From: Haloferax gibbonsii ATCC 33959
Lineage (GTDB): Archaea; Halobacteriota; Halobacteria; Halobacteriales; Haloferacaceae
NCBI RefSeq assembly: GCF_000336775.1
Contig: NZ_AOLJ01000018.1
Location: 10,938 to 74,937 of the forward strand
Direction of reading: 5' to 3'
DNA: 64,000 bases
Positions within the stretch are counted from its first letter, which is position 1. Each line of letters opens with the position of its first letter. Under the pieces are notes generated by a model. It was not told the DNA's origin. It saw nothing but the letters and a program-made list of their open reading frames with translations, and did no database searches. This document shows, piece after piece, positions 34,331 to 44,188 of the stretch. The position numbers were made by a program, and so were the translations under genes.

Positions 34331-35356
34331 TCAGGACGATTCGGAACTCGGGTCGGTGACGTTTACCCAGAGGTGGACCGCTTGGGCGGCGTTTTCAGCC
34401 GTCGGCTCCGCGGGTGCCGTTCCCTCGTACAGGAGGTAGGTGAGTCGGAGCCGGTCGCCGGTCATCGTCGGCGTGACCGCGTGCTCGGTCCGCCACGTCG
34501 AGTCGGCTTCGACCGACGGTCGATACCGCGTGAGAGACTCGCGTTCGAGGACCGTCGTGGTGTTGTTGGCGACCCGAACGCGCTGAAGCTGTGAGACGAC
34601 GACGTAGTCGGTTTGCGTCCCCTCGTGGTTACCCACGGCAATCGTGAACGGCGTCGGCTCCCCCGCAGTGAGTTCCGTCGGGTAGTCCTCCGCGGTGAGT
34701 TGCCCGGACTGGTTCTCCGTCAGCACGTACACCTCGGAGAACGACTCCCCGGAGCCGGGGGCGGCGACCACGTATCCGCCCACTCCGACGGCGACCGCGA
34801 GGCAGAGTATCAATACGACGGCGAACGCCGCGTCAGTCCGCGAATCGGACGAGAAGAGGGCCTGGCCGTCGGGAAGACTGGACCGGACCGTGACGCCGAA
34901 CCGTTCGCTCTCGGGGAGGGCCGCCCGACGACGCGACGCGACGACCACGGCCGCGACCGTGAGGAGTCCGATGGAGACGACAATCGGAACGAGTCGAAGT
35001 CCCCACGGCGTGAAGTTGAGGAGCAGTCCGAGCGCCGAGACGAGGGCGATGCTCGTCCCGAACGAGAGCGCGACCCGCTCGATACCGTCGATTCCCGTCC
35101 AGTCACCCGTGTCGGCGTCTCCGTTCGCGGCGACCGACGGTCCCGACTCCGGGAACAGCGCGGCGATAACCGCGTAGCCGGGGACGAAAAGCACGAACGG
35201 GAGGCCGAGCACGACCCGAAGCGGGGTGTCGCGGACGCCGGGGACGGTGACCGCACCGCAGGTGAGGACGACCGCCACCACGACCGCGAGCAGATCCGCG
35301 GGAGCGGTGCGAACCGAGCGCGGGACGAGAGATCGCCAGTCCGTATCGGAGGGCAT
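34331..35356 (-). CDS. DUF1616 membrane protein (copy 2)
   Basis: 341 residues, same architecture as 22138-23145: five membrane helices (VVLGLPFVLFVPGYAVIAAL, VALSFGTSIALVSALGLLLN and others), then an extracytoplasmic domain with SGESFSEVYVLTEN and RLTYLLYEGTAP. The two share long identical blocks and are clear paralogues. It is convergent with the subtilase (9-bp gap). Repeated presence next to surface-protein loci suggests a role at the envelope. Confidence 0.9.
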   Translation of the reverse strand: MPSDTDWRSLVPRSVRTAPADLLAVVVAVVLTCGAVTVPGVRDTPLRVVLGLPFVLFVPGYAVIAALFPESGPSVAANGDADTGDWTGIDGIERVALSFGTSIALVSALGLLLNFTPWGLRLVPIVVSIGLLTVAAVVVASRRRAALPESERFGVTVRSSLPDGQALFSSDSRTDAAFAVVLILCLAVAVGVGGYVVAAPGSGESFSEVYVLTENQSGQLTAEDYPTELTAGEPTPFTIAVGNHEGTQTDYVVVSQLQRVRVANNTTTVLERESLTRYRPSVEADSTWRTEHAVTPTMTGDRLRLTYLLYEGTAPAEPTAENAAQAVHLWVNVTDPSSESS

Positions 35357-35462
35357 CGGCTATGGGTGCGACAAGGATTCACTAAAAGCGGTCGGTCTCA
35401 CCGACTGCCGTGTCCGCGACCTCGGCGGTCCAGGCGTGAGACGAACCCGCCAGAACCAGTTA

Positions 35463-35948
35463 CTACGCGTCTTCCGCGCGCGAGAGTGTGTCCAGCACTT
35501 TGAGCGAGAGTTCGTTCGCAGAGATCTCACCGTCTTGGTAGTCGGCGAACCACGACGACTTCGCGTGCCACGTTCCGAAGCGAGACTCGGGGCTGTCCAT
35601 GACGATTGCGTTCAGGCGCTCGGCCTCCCAGCCGTTTGCGACCCGATTGAAGAAGCCGCCGGCGATCGTGCCGATTTCCCCGCCGACTTCCTCGTACTGG
35701 TCTTCGTTCGAGACGTACGTGAGTTCCACCGCGTTCGCCGGCGGTTGCGGGAGGAGTTCGACGATGGAAATCTCCTCTTGTTGGAGGAACGACCGAAACT
35801 CGTCCGCCTGCTCGACGAACGGGGAGGGCGTCTTCGTCGGGAGCGTCGTCGTCGACTGGGTCGACGCCTCCGTCTCGGACTCCTGTGCACAGCCGGCAGT
35901 TCCGACGACCATCGCAGAGAACGCAGTAAGGAACCGGCGCCTTCGCAT
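35463..35948 (-). CDS. Small secreted lipoprotein
   Basis: 161 residues. MRRRRFLTAFSAMV is a twin-arginine-type start, with lipobox VGTAGC at about 15-20 and a Thr/Ser-rich linker. The domain (about 45-161: SFLQQEEISIVELL, VELTYVSNEDQYEEVGGEIG) is a compact alpha/beta fold not recognised. Divergent from the 1869-residue surface protein, separated by 177 bp. Confidence 0.78.
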   Translation of the reverse strand: MRRRRFLTAFSAMVVGTAGCAQESETEASTQSTTTLPTKTPSPFVEQADEFRSFLQQEEISIVELLPQPPANAVELTYVSNEDQYEEVGGEIGTIAGGFFNRVANGWEAERLNAIVMDSPESRFGTWHAKSSWFADYQDGEISANELSLKVLDTLSRAEDA

Positions 35949-36094
35949 ATGCTACTCACAAGACTACCCGCCTTCTTTAATCTGACCACGGCTCCGAAAC
36001 GGTCTGACTGTTGTCGGTTTGAATGAGTGTCAATACAGCCGGACGGTATTATTCAGGACTATGATTCTGAATAAATCCATGGGTGATACAGAAG

Positions 36095-36101
36095 TATTTT
36101 A
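36095..36101 (+). promoter_or_regulatory. TATA box of the 36126 operon
   Basis: TATTTTA centred about 28 bp before the ATG at 36126 predicts transcription from or next to the start codon, i.e. a leaderless mRNA. Confidence 0.55.
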
Positions 36102-36125
36102 TCGCTCCTATCAGATGAACATACC

Positions 36126-39100
36126 ATGAGGCCTACGACCAGCAACAGGACTAAACTCTTGAGTTTGGTTCTGACGGGGGTTGTGGTTCTATCGATGGTG
36201 GTAGGGCCCGTTAGCGCGAGCACCCTCGCCTCAGCAGACGCATCGGCCTCACTCAGCGGAGGGGGTTCCGCTCCGATCGACGGAGCAACGACACCCGCGG
36301 TGAGTGACGAGTTGAAAATAGACGCCGGAGAGAACGTCTCCGTGTGGCAGTATTCGCTGCTGACACTTCGGCCAAATAATCCAGCAGCGTCGAGTGAGTT
36401 TGTCACACTCGACGACGTCCCGTACATCAGCCACGAGATACGGAACACGAATATCTTCGTCGGGACGAGCGACCTGGAAACCAGTTTGGACAAAAATCGA
36501 ATCTACGTCTTCAACAAGACGGAGATCACCGCGACCTTCAATCCGGGGAAAGCCGGAAAGAGCAGCGTGGTCGACGGGGAGAAAGTCCAACTGGTCGCTG
36601 TCCGCCTGAAGGAGGGCGCGAAGCAACCGGGTGGTATCAGCGATATCGGCAAACTGCTCACCACGAGTAAGGACACGAACGCCGAAATCGTTCGCGAGTT
36701 CACGGGGGAGAGCGGAGAGCAGAACTTCAAATTCACCCCCGACGAATCCGGGCAGTACATCTTCGCGACGGTTCTCGTCGAGAACAGCACCGACCCGGGA
36801 CTGGTGCAGGGCTCCTCGGCCGGTAACCTCACCGCCGAAGGGAACGTGACGGTCGTCGGCTTCGACCACTTCCTCGTCCAGGACGGTCGGTCGACGGTGA
36901 CGCCACCGGAGGTTGCCGCGGTCGGCAACGACGTTGACGTCGACGTCGACGCGTCGAATCTGGAATCGGACGAGGTTTCGCACACGACGATTCTGCTGAA
37001 CGAGACGGTCCTCGGCGACCAACAGCAGACGATTCAGCTCAACGGGAGCGAAATCGAGGAGATTCAGTCGTCCATCGACCGAATCGAAGGGGCGACCGAC
37101 GTGAAGCCCGGAACGAACTTCGCCGGGAGCACGCTTCCCGCGAGCCGATACAACGGGAACACGAACATCGTCTCGCTGCTCTCGCGGTTAGCCGGTGAAG
37201 ACAGCGTGACCCAGACCGACGACACGGTCATCTACACGAGTATCAACGGGACCGTCGGCGGACCGCAGGAGACGGTCACGCTCCGCACGACGGAGAACTT
37301 CACGCCCGGCGAGTACTCGGTGGTTCACTTCGCGACCGCACAGAACGGGACGGCGACGCTGAGCAACAAAGCGAGCGTCGAACTCGTCGACGGCGTCCAG
37401 CTCAACATCGAGCCGAGCGCGGTCGAAATCCAGCAGGGCGACAGCGTCACGCTCAACGTGACTCGGGCAGACACCGGCGACCGCGTCGCTGGTGCGAACG
37501 TGACCTACAACGGCAAGACGTTCACGACCGATTCGAACGGTCAGGTGACGTTCACGCCCGTCGAGACCGGAACCGCGACGGCCACGAAAGACCCGTCTAA
37601 CGGAACCGCGTACATCTCGTCGAGCGTCGACCTGTACGTCATCACGCCGGAAATCGAACTCACCGGCTACAACGTCTCGTCGACGTCGGTGACGACGGAC
37701 GAGACGGTGACGGTCAACGCGACCGTCGAGAACACCGACTACTTCGGTGGGAACTTCACGGTCGACCTCAAGCGTGACGGCCAGACCGTCGAGTCGAAGA
37801 CGGTGTTCGTCAACGAAGGCGAGACCGTCGTCGAGCAGTTCGAACTGAGCTTCGACACGCCGGGCACGTACGACGTGACGGTCAACGACGCGACGCCGAC
37901 GGCCATCGAGGTCAGCGGCGTCCCGGACATCGTCTACTCGAACTTCACGGCCCCGAGCCAGGTTTCACCGGGTGAGACGACGGTCGTGAGTGCCGATGTC
38001 AGCAACAACGGAACCGGCGCTGGCGAGTACAACGCGTCGCTCGTCATCGACGGCCAGACCGTCGAGTGGATGAACGGGACGCTCGCGCCCGACGAGTCCA
38101 CGACGGTCACCTTCGAGAGGGACCTCGGTCCCGGCACGTACCAGATCGCGATCGACGGGCTTCCCGCTCAGACCGTGACTGTCGACAAGCCGGCGAACCT
38201 CGACTACTCGAACCTGCAGGTCAACGCGACCGAAATCGGACTCGAGGACGCGGTCAACGTGAGCGCGACGGTCACGAACACCGGCGACGTGTCGGACACG
38301 TTCACCGCGACGCTCTCGGTCGACGACGAAATCACGCAGACGAAGGCCGTGACCCTCGACGGCGGCGAATCGAAGACGGTCTCGTTCACCGTCACCGACC
38401 TCGCCCTCGGCGAGCACACGGTCCGCATCGGCGACCTCTCGCCCGAGACGGTCACCGTGAAAGCGCCGGACATCACGCCGACGCTCTCGGTCGAAACGAA
38501 CGTGACGAAAGGTATCGTGCCCGTCAACGCGACGGTCGAAAACCGCGGTAACGTCGAGGCGACGGGCGTCGACGTACTCGTCGAAGCGAAAGCCGACGGC
38601 GGTGGGGACTGGGAAGAACTCACCAGTCAGTCGGTCGACCTCGCTGCGGGCGAGTCGGTCGCTATCAACACGACGCTCGCACGCGTTGACGCGCGGAACT
38701 ACTCCGTTCGCGTCGTCGCGGACCCGGCTGACGAAATCGCCGAGGCGAGCGAGACGAACAACGAGGTCAACGCGCGCGTCACCGGCGGTCCGCTCGCGAA
38801 GGGCTACGTCAAGATGCCCGACGGGAGCGCCGCCGTGGACGACCTCGTCTACACGAGCCGCACGAACCCCGGCGACGAGTCGTGGTCCGTCGGACAGGCG
38901 TTCACCGACGAGAACGGTCGGTTCCTCGTGCCGGTCGTCAACGGAACCTCACAGACGATCGCGTACGTGCAGGACGAAGCGAGCGGTTGGAGCGGCGACC
39001 ACCCGCGCGACGGGTCGCCCGACATCTACTCGCTCTACACGACGAAAGGAACCGAGCGGATTCTGAACGTCGGGAACACGACGCTCCCCGACGCGGGTCT

Positions 39101-41735
39101 ACTGAACGTCACCGTCGTCGACCAAGACGGTGACCCCGTGGAGAACGCGACGATTGCGGTCACCCACAACAACGACGGCACCCGCTCGGGTGTCGCGTAC
39201 AAGTCCAACGCCGAGGGGCTCTTCCCGGCCGGTGAAGGCGACAAGACCGGCATCGAGGTCCGCGGCGACATGGAAGTCCGCGTCACGCCGCCCGAGAACG
39301 ACCGGTTCGTCAACCGGACGTACTGGCAGAACCTCACGGTCGACACGAGCGGTGCGAACCTCACCTTCCGCCTCGCGGAGGGTGCTGACCTCTCGCCCGA
39401 ACTCGACGTCGAACAGCGACAGCGGTTCAACGACGGCGTGAACGCCTCCGTGACCGTCTCGAACGACGGACTCGTCAACGTCTCGAACGCGACGGTCGAC
39501 CTGACTGTCGAGGCCGCCAACGGTGCCACGGAGACGTACACGAAGTACACCGGCAACCTCTCCGACAGCACCGACGCGCCGAACAACGAGACGACGCTCA
39601 CCTACGACCTGACGGAGTTCGCCAGCGAAGAACTCCTCGGAACCCTCGCACAGGGTAACGCGAAGGTGACCGCGACGGTCGATCCGGCGAACGAGATTCC
39701 CGAGACGGACGAGACGAACAACCAGGTCGTCAACTCCACGCGCGTGGTCTACGCCGACCCGGCAGTCCGCATCCAGGGACAGAGCACGGTGCTCCAGAGC
39801 CAGAAGGCGACGCTCGTCGTGTTCACGAAGAACAACGGTACCGCACCGACCGGTGAGTTCAACGTGACCGTCGACTACGACGACGGGACGACCGAGAACA
39901 TCACCATCGCGAACCTCGGCGTCCAACAGCCGAACACGACGCGCGTCACCCACAGCTTCGCGACGGGTGGCGACAAAGTCGTGACCGCGAGCGTCTCCGA
40001 CGGCGTCCCGTTCGACAACAACGAGTCGACGAAGGACGTCAGAGTGAAGCCGTACACGCTGAGCATCGACGACGAGGACGTCTCGGTGCCCTCGACGGTC
40101 GTGAACAACTCGACTGTCACCGTCATCGCCGAGTTCAACGCGAACTACCCGTCGGACGTCAACGCGACGGTTTCGCTCCCCGCGGGGCTCGAACTCGTCG
40201 ACGGACAGCGCGCTGAGAAACAGGTCCGGTCGTCGGCGAAGGGCGGTTCGGTTGCGTGGAAGGTCCGCGGCAACACGACCGCCGACATCGACGACGCGCA
40301 GCTCGACGTCACCGTCGAAGCGTTCGGCCAGAGCGACACGGCGTCCGCGACGACCAACGTCACGGTGCCGAAGGTCCGCTACACGACGACGAACGCGACG
40401 ACGCTCGAGTCCGCGGGCGAGACGCAGTCGCTCGCGCTCAACATCTCGGACGCGACGACCTACGAGCACACCCTCAACGTGACCGTGCAGGCCGGGACGG
40501 ACGGACGGACGCTACAGGGTCTCGAATACCTGTTCTCCTACCCCTACTGGTGTGTCGAACAGACGACGACCCAGATGATGTCCGCGCTCCGGACCGACCA
40601 GTACTACCGCGACGGCGACATCCCGAGCAACTACGACCGCGACCGCTCGAACAGCACGATCAGCGCGGGTATCAGCAAGCTTGCCGACGAGCCCACGCCT
40701 GGGGCGTACGTCAACATCTCCCAGCACGACAACGGCGCGTGGAGCATGTACGGCAACAACCCGCGCGGTGACCTGTTCTACACCATCTACGCCCTGCAGG
40801 GCGTGAGCGCCGTCTCCGACGACGCGGTGCAGAGCAGTCGTACGGACGTGAACAAGAGTCTGCAGAACATCAACCAGAGCGGTGCAGTCCTCTGGCTGGC
40901 AGACAAACAGCGCAACAACGGACGTGTCCGCCCGAGCGGGTACTTCCTCCGCGACGACACCTCCGCGACCGCCTACACGACGGTCGCAATCGACCGCGCT
41001 GGCGACGACCTCAACGCGACCGCACAGACGGCCGCCAACGAGTTCAGCGTCGACGCAGCGGTCTACCTCATCGAACAGCAGAACGGCGACGGTAGCTGGG
41101 AAGCCGGTTCGAAACAAGCGCAGGCAACCGCCTACGCGGTGCAGGCGCTCGCAGCGGTCAACGACAGCGACACCCTCCGGAACCAGGTCAACAGCGAGCT
41201 GAGTTCGGGTAACGTGTCGATGGCCCTCGACAGCGGTGTCCAGTGGCTCGCGGCGAACCAGCGGGAAGACGGTTCCTGGGCTGGTTACACGAACTCGCCG
41301 TACTGGAGCAACACCGGTGAGAAGGCCCGCGCGACGGGCAACGCGATCATCGCGTTGAACGCCGCGGAGGGCTACACGGCGGCGAGCAACGATACCGTCT
41401 CCGACGGTGTCGGCTACCTCGTCAGCATCTACCAGCAGGGTGGCTCCTTCGGTAACACGCGTGCGACCGGCGTCGCGATCGACGCCCTCACGACGGCGGA
41501 CCAGCGGAACGCCGGCTCGCAGACGGTGACGGTCGAAATCAACTCGACCGTCACGAAGGACGTCACCGTCGACGGTAACACGCCGACGGCCACGGTGTCC
41601 TTCACGACTGACGAGCTCGAAACGCTTCGTGAGACCGGTGATATCACCCTCACCATCGAGAACTCGACTCGAGTCGTTGTCGGTGCCGAGTCCGAACAGC
41701 TCGTCAACGAACAAGAGTACGAGGACACCAACTGA
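36126..41735 (+). CDS. Giant secreted CARDB/thioester (macroglobulin-like) protein
   Basis: 1869 residues. Signal peptide (about 11-32, VSA end). N-terminal beta region (about 60-480), then repeated CARDB-like Ig modules (about 515-900, e.g. VTVNATVENTDYFGGNFTVDL) and more at about 1110-1350, with DETNN-type loops. The C-terminal part (about 1440-1790) is a helical toroid with an alpha-2-macroglobulin-like thioester motif, YPYWCVEQTT (Cys1476, Gln1479), and repeats QQNGDGSWE and QREDGSWAG. In that family the Cys-Gln thioester covalently captures proteins or surfaces. A short beta end follows; there is no membrane anchor, so it is probably held by partners from the two genes downstream. Many N-glycosylation sequons. 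Confidence 0.9.
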   Translation: MRPTTSNRTKLLSLVLTGVVVLSMVVGPVSASTLASADASASLSGGGSAPIDGATTPAVSDELKIDAGENVSVWQYSLLTLRPNNPAASSEFVTLDDVPYISHEIRNTNIFVGTSDLETSLDKNRIYVFNKTEITATFNPGKAGKSSVVDGEKVQLVAVRLKEGAKQPGGISDIGKLLTTSKDTNAEIVREFTGESGEQNFKFTPDESGQYIFATVLVENSTDPGLVQGSSAGNLTAEGNVTVVGFDHFLVQDGRSTVTPPEVAAVGNDVDVDVDASNLESDEVSHTTILLNETVLGDQQQTIQLNGSEIEEIQSSIDRIEGATDVKPGTNFAGSTLPASRYNGNTNIVSLLSRLAGEDSVTQTDDTVIYTSINGTVGGPQETVTLRTTENFTPGEYSVVHFATAQNGTATLSNKASVELVDGVQLNIEPSAVEIQQGDSVTLNVTRADTGDRVAGANVTYNGKTFTTDSNGQVTFTPVETGTATATKDPSNGTAYISSSVDLYVITPEIELTGYNVSSTSVTTDETVTVNATVENTDYFGGNFTVDLKRDGQTVESKTVFVNEGETVVEQFELSFDTPGTYDVTVNDATPTAIEVSGVPDIVYSNFTAPSQVSPGETTVVSADVSNNGTGAGEYNASLVIDGQTVEWMNGTLAPDESTTVTFERDLGPGTYQIAIDGLPAQTVTVDKPANLDYSNLQVNATEIGLEDAVNVSATVTNTGDVSDTFTATLSVDDEITQTKAVTLDGGESKTVSFTVTDLALGEHTVRIGDLSPETVTVKAPDITPTLSVETNVTKGIVPVNATVENRGNVEATGVDVLVEAKADGGGDWEELTSQSVDLAAGESVAINTTLARVDARNYSVRVVADPADEIAEASETNNEVNARVTGGPLAKGYVKMPDGSAAVDDLVYTSRTNPGDESWSVGQAFTDENGRFLVPVVNGTSQTIAYVQDEASGWSGDHPRDGSPDIYSLYTTKGTERILNVGNTTLPDAGLLNVTVVDQDGDPVENATIAVTHNNDGTRSGVAYKSNAEGLFPAGEGDKTGIEVRGDMEVRVTPPENDRFVNRTYWQNLTVDTSGANLTFRLAEGADLSPELDVEQRQRFNDGVNASVTVSNDGLVNVSNATVDLTVEAANGATETYTKYTGNLSDSTDAPNNETTLTYDLTEFASEELLGTLAQGNAKVTATVDPANEIPETDETNNQVVNSTRVVYADPAVRIQGQSTVLQSQKATLVVFTKNNGTAPTGEFNVTVDYDDGTTENITIANLGVQQPNTTRVTHSFATGGDKVVTASVSDGVPFDNNESTKDVRVKPYTLSIDDEDVSVPSTVVNNSTVTVIAEFNANYPSDVNATVSLPAGLELVDGQRAEKQVRSSAKGGSVAWKVRGNTTADIDDAQLDVTVEAFGQSDTASATTNVTVPKVRYTTTNATTLESAGETQSLALNISDATTYEHTLNVTVQAGTDGRTLQGLEYLFSYPYWCVEQTTTQMMSALRTDQYYRDGDIPSNYDRDRSNSTISAGISKLADEPTPGAYVNISQHDNGAWSMYGNNPRGDLFYTIYALQGVSAVSDDAVQSSRTDVNKSLQNINQSGAVLWLADKQRNNGRVRPSGYFLRDDTSATAYTTVAIDRAGDDLNATAQTAANEFSVDAAVYLIEQQNGDGSWEAGSKQAQATAYAVQALAAVNDSDTLRNQVNSELSSGNVSMALDSGVQWLAANQREDGSWAGYTNSPYWSNTGEKARATGNAIIALNAAEGYTAASNDTVSDGVGYLVSIYQQGGSFGNTRATGVAIDALTTADQRNAGSQTVTVEINSTVTKDVTVDGNTPTATVSFTTDELETLRETGDITLTIENSTRVVVGAESEQLVNEQEYEDTN

Positions 41736-41743
41736 GGAGAACG

Positions 41744-42943
41744 ATGACACGAAAACTCTCAATGACACTGGCTGCCCTCCTGGTCGTGGCATCGATATCG
41801 TTCGGTGTCGGTCCGGGCGTTGTGTCTGCTGCGGATCCGTTCAGCGTCGACATCGACGCGCCGGACGACCTCAGCACGAACGGCAACCAGACGATTGCAG
41901 TAACGGTTACGAACAACGACGACACCGCGCTACTCAACCCGCTCGTTGAGGTCCCGATCAGCAGTCCGGTCGGCCTCCCGAACGGGGCCGAAGACGCGGT
42001 CTACGTGAACGACACGTCGGACCTGCGGGACGCGGCCGTCCAGCAGAGTACGATTTCGACCGGCGACTCCCTGACCATCACGGGCGAAGTGGTGCCGGCC
42101 GGGGAATCCCGGACGTACCACTTCAACGTGACCGTCTCGTCGGCGGGGACGACATCGCTGACCGCCGACGCGCGCCCGCTGTACAACGAGCCGAACAACG
42201 TTCGGACGACCGAACAGCTCGACGTGAGCGGCGTCGGGACGGTCAACGCGAGCGTCGTTGACAACGACGGAAACGCCGTCAGTGGCGCGTCCGTCGTCCT
42301 CGACGGTCAGAACCAAGCCGACTCGGTCAGCGAGACGGTGCTCGAAGGCGACCACACGGTCGGCGCGAGCCTGACGAACGCGCCCGAGTTCACCGTCGGC
42401 GTCGGCATCTCCGAGACGGCGTCTGTCACCTTCGTCGACGGCGACGACAGCATCCAGCCGGTCGCCTACGTCGGCGACGCGCCGTCGCTCGTCGGTGACT
42501 CGACCTCGGAATCGGACGGGAACGCGAAGACACCCGTCAACACGACGGTGTCGGTGACCATCTCGAAGAGTGACGGCACGGTCGTCTACGACATCGCACC
42601 GCCGAGCGACACGCCGCTCCGCGGGAACGGCGTCGCGACGACGGACGCGAACCTCGTCGACCAGACGACGGTCGACGGTGAGACGCGAGTTCAGCTCAAC
42701 CAGACTGGCGTCGCGACGCAGGTCTCCGTGGAGTTCGAAGGCTACGAACTCGGGAACGCAGACCTCGACGGCGACGTTGACGCGGACGACGCGTCCGCAA
42801 TCGCACAGGCCGCTTCGAGCGGCTCCGACGCCGCCTACGGCGACGTCAACGGCGACGGGCAGGTCAACGCGGTCGACGCGATGCTCGTCCAGCAGTACAG
42901 CGAGAACAACCGCGATGCCGACTACACCATCGGAGGTGCATAA
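41744..42943 (+). CDS. Secreted protein with C-terminal dockerin
   Basis: 399 residues. Signal peptide (1-29, VVSAA). Ig-like domain (about 35-165: NGNQTIAVTVTNNDDTAL), a carboxypeptidase-regulatory-like module (about 170-235: NASVVDNDGNAVSGASVVL), a third beta domain, and a dockerin (about 340-399) with two calcium loops, NADLDGDVDADD and DVNGDGQVNAVD. No enzyme domain, so it may be an adaptor. GAGGAG before the ATG is its SD. Nine-base gap after the giant gene; next gene encodes an anchored cohesin. Confidence 0.88.
   Translation: MTRKLSMTLAALLVVASISFGVGPGVVSAADPFSVDIDAPDDLSTNGNQTIAVTVTNNDDTALLNPLVEVPISSPVGLPNGAEDAVYVNDTSDLRDAAVQQSTISTGDSLTITGEVVPAGESRTYHFNVTVSSAGTTSLTADARPLYNEPNNVRTTEQLDVSGVGTVNASVVDNDGNAVSGASVVLDGQNQADSVSETVLEGDHTVGASLTNAPEFTVGVGISETASVTFVDGDDSIQPVAYVGDAPSLVGDSTSESDGNAKTPVNTTVSVTISKSDGTVVYDIAPPSDTPLRGNGVATTDANLVDQTTVDGETRVQLNQTGVATQVSVEFEGYELGNADLDGDVDADDASAIAQAASSGSDAAYGDVNGDGQVNAVDAMLVQQYSENNRDADYTIGGA
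42932..42938 (+). promoter_or_regulatory. Shine-Dalgarno of the PGF-CTERM cohesin gene
   Basis: GGAGGTG, eight bases before ATG 42947 and overlapping the end of the upstream gene, supports internal translation initiation within the operon. Confidence 0.6.
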
Positions 42944-42946
42944 CTC

Positions 42947-44188
42947 ATGAACACGAAACAGCTACTCGCAGTAGCGATGTGCGCCGCCATGCTCGTCAGT
43001 GCAGTCGGCGTCGGTGGTGCCGGTGCCGCGACGGCCAAGACCGTCTCGGTCGACGCCGTCGGCTCGCTCGACGAGCGCTCCGCGGACTCGACGGCGACGC
43101 TCACTGCGTACAACGTCGAGGACGCGGACGGCATCGGGTCGTACGAACTGAACATCAGCTACGACGACAGCCTGGTCGACGTCTCGGTCGCCGGGAACTC
43201 CCGGTTCAACGTGGAGACGACCGACCACGGCAACGGAAAGCTCACCGTCGTCGGGTACACGGGTGAGACCTCCGGCTCGACCGGAAACGTCTCGCTCGCG
43301 GACCTGACGGTGAGCGCGCAGTCCGTCGGGAGCGACACCGCCGCGTCCATCGACGTCACCGTCGAATCGATCACGGACACGAGAGGAAACCTCCTGTCGC
43401 ACAGCGGCGACACGACGACCGTCGATGTGAACAACGTCGACGGTAGTACGCCGACCCCATCGACGCCGACGCCGTCGACGCCGACCACCGAAGCACCGTC
43501 GAGCGGCGGTGGCGGCGGTGGCGGTGGCGGCGGATCCGTTCCGAACAGCGGAACCTACGAGAGCGTCCGGCTCTTCTACGGTTCGCAGGTCAGCGCGTCG
43601 CTCCCGGACGGTGCCACTGTGACGAACGTCGACGTGGCGTTCGGCAGCCAGGGAACCGGCGAGGTCATCGTCCGCGAGCGGACGAGCCTCCCCGGAACGG
43701 TCGGTCGACCGTCGAACGCCGCGATCGGCTACGTCCAAATCGACGTCCCGAAATCCCTCAGCGACTCGCCGTCGACCATCACGCTGAGCGTGAGACAAGA
43801 CCGGCTCGACGAACTCGGTATCACGGCGCAGGACCTCGCAGTCGAACGCTACAACGACGAAAGCGGTGAGTGGGAGACCCTCGACACGCGCGTCGTGAGC
43901 GAGGGCGACGGACGGGTCGTACTGGAAGTCGATACGCCCGGCTTCTCGTACTTCGCCGTGACCTCGAAGCAGGCCGTGACGACGACGGCAGACGACGGTG
44001 GTGACGACACCACCACGTCTGACGACGATGGTGACGACACCACAACGGACGACGGAACCTCCGGCTTCGACGACGAGACGACGACCGGAGAGCCGACGAC
44101 GACCGACTCGGTCATTCCCGGCTTCGGCGTCACCGCCGCGCTGATTGCGCTCGTCGCAATCGCGCTCATCGCGGTGCGACGCGACTAA
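42947..44188 (+). CDS. PGF-CTERM surface protein with cohesin and PGF-pre-PGF domains
   Basis: 413 residues. Signal peptide (1-27), cohesin-like domain (about 30-165: GIGSYELNISYDDSLVDVSV, GNVSLADLTVSA), Pro/Thr and poly-Gly linker (about 170-200), a PGF-pre-PGF-type domain (about 203-345: AIGYVQIDVPKS, TPGFSYFAVTS), an Asp/Thr-rich stalk, and a C-terminal VIPGFGVTAALIALVA anchor with RRD. PGF-CTERM proteins are cut and lipid-anchored by archaeosortase ArtA. It likely tethers the upstream dockerin protein, and perhaps the giant protein, to the cell surface. Confidence 0.92.
   Translation: MNTKQLLAVAMCAAMLVSAVGVGGAGAATAKTVSVDAVGSLDERSADSTATLTAYNVEDADGIGSYELNISYDDSLVDVSVAGNSRFNVETTDHGNGKLTVVGYTGETSGSTGNVSLADLTVSAQSVGSDTAASIDVTVESITDTRGNLLSHSGDTTTVDVNNVDGSTPTPSTPTPSTPTTEAPSSGGGGGGGGGGSVPNSGTYESVRLFYGSQVSASLPDGATVTNVDVAFGSQGTGEVIVRERTSLPGTVGRPSNAAIGYVQIDVPKSLSDSPSTITLSVRQDRLDELGITAQDLAVERYNDESGEWETLDTRVVSEGDGRVVLEVDTPGFSYFAVTSKQAVTTTADDGGDDTTTSDDDGDDTTTDDGTSGFDDETTTGEPTTTDSVIPGFGVTAALIALVAIALIAVRRD

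Noticed and set aside
39099-41792. Two long minus-strand frames opposite the giant surface protein
   Set aside because: Arg/Val/Asp-rich shadows; the plus strand has sequons, CARDB repeats and the thioester motif.
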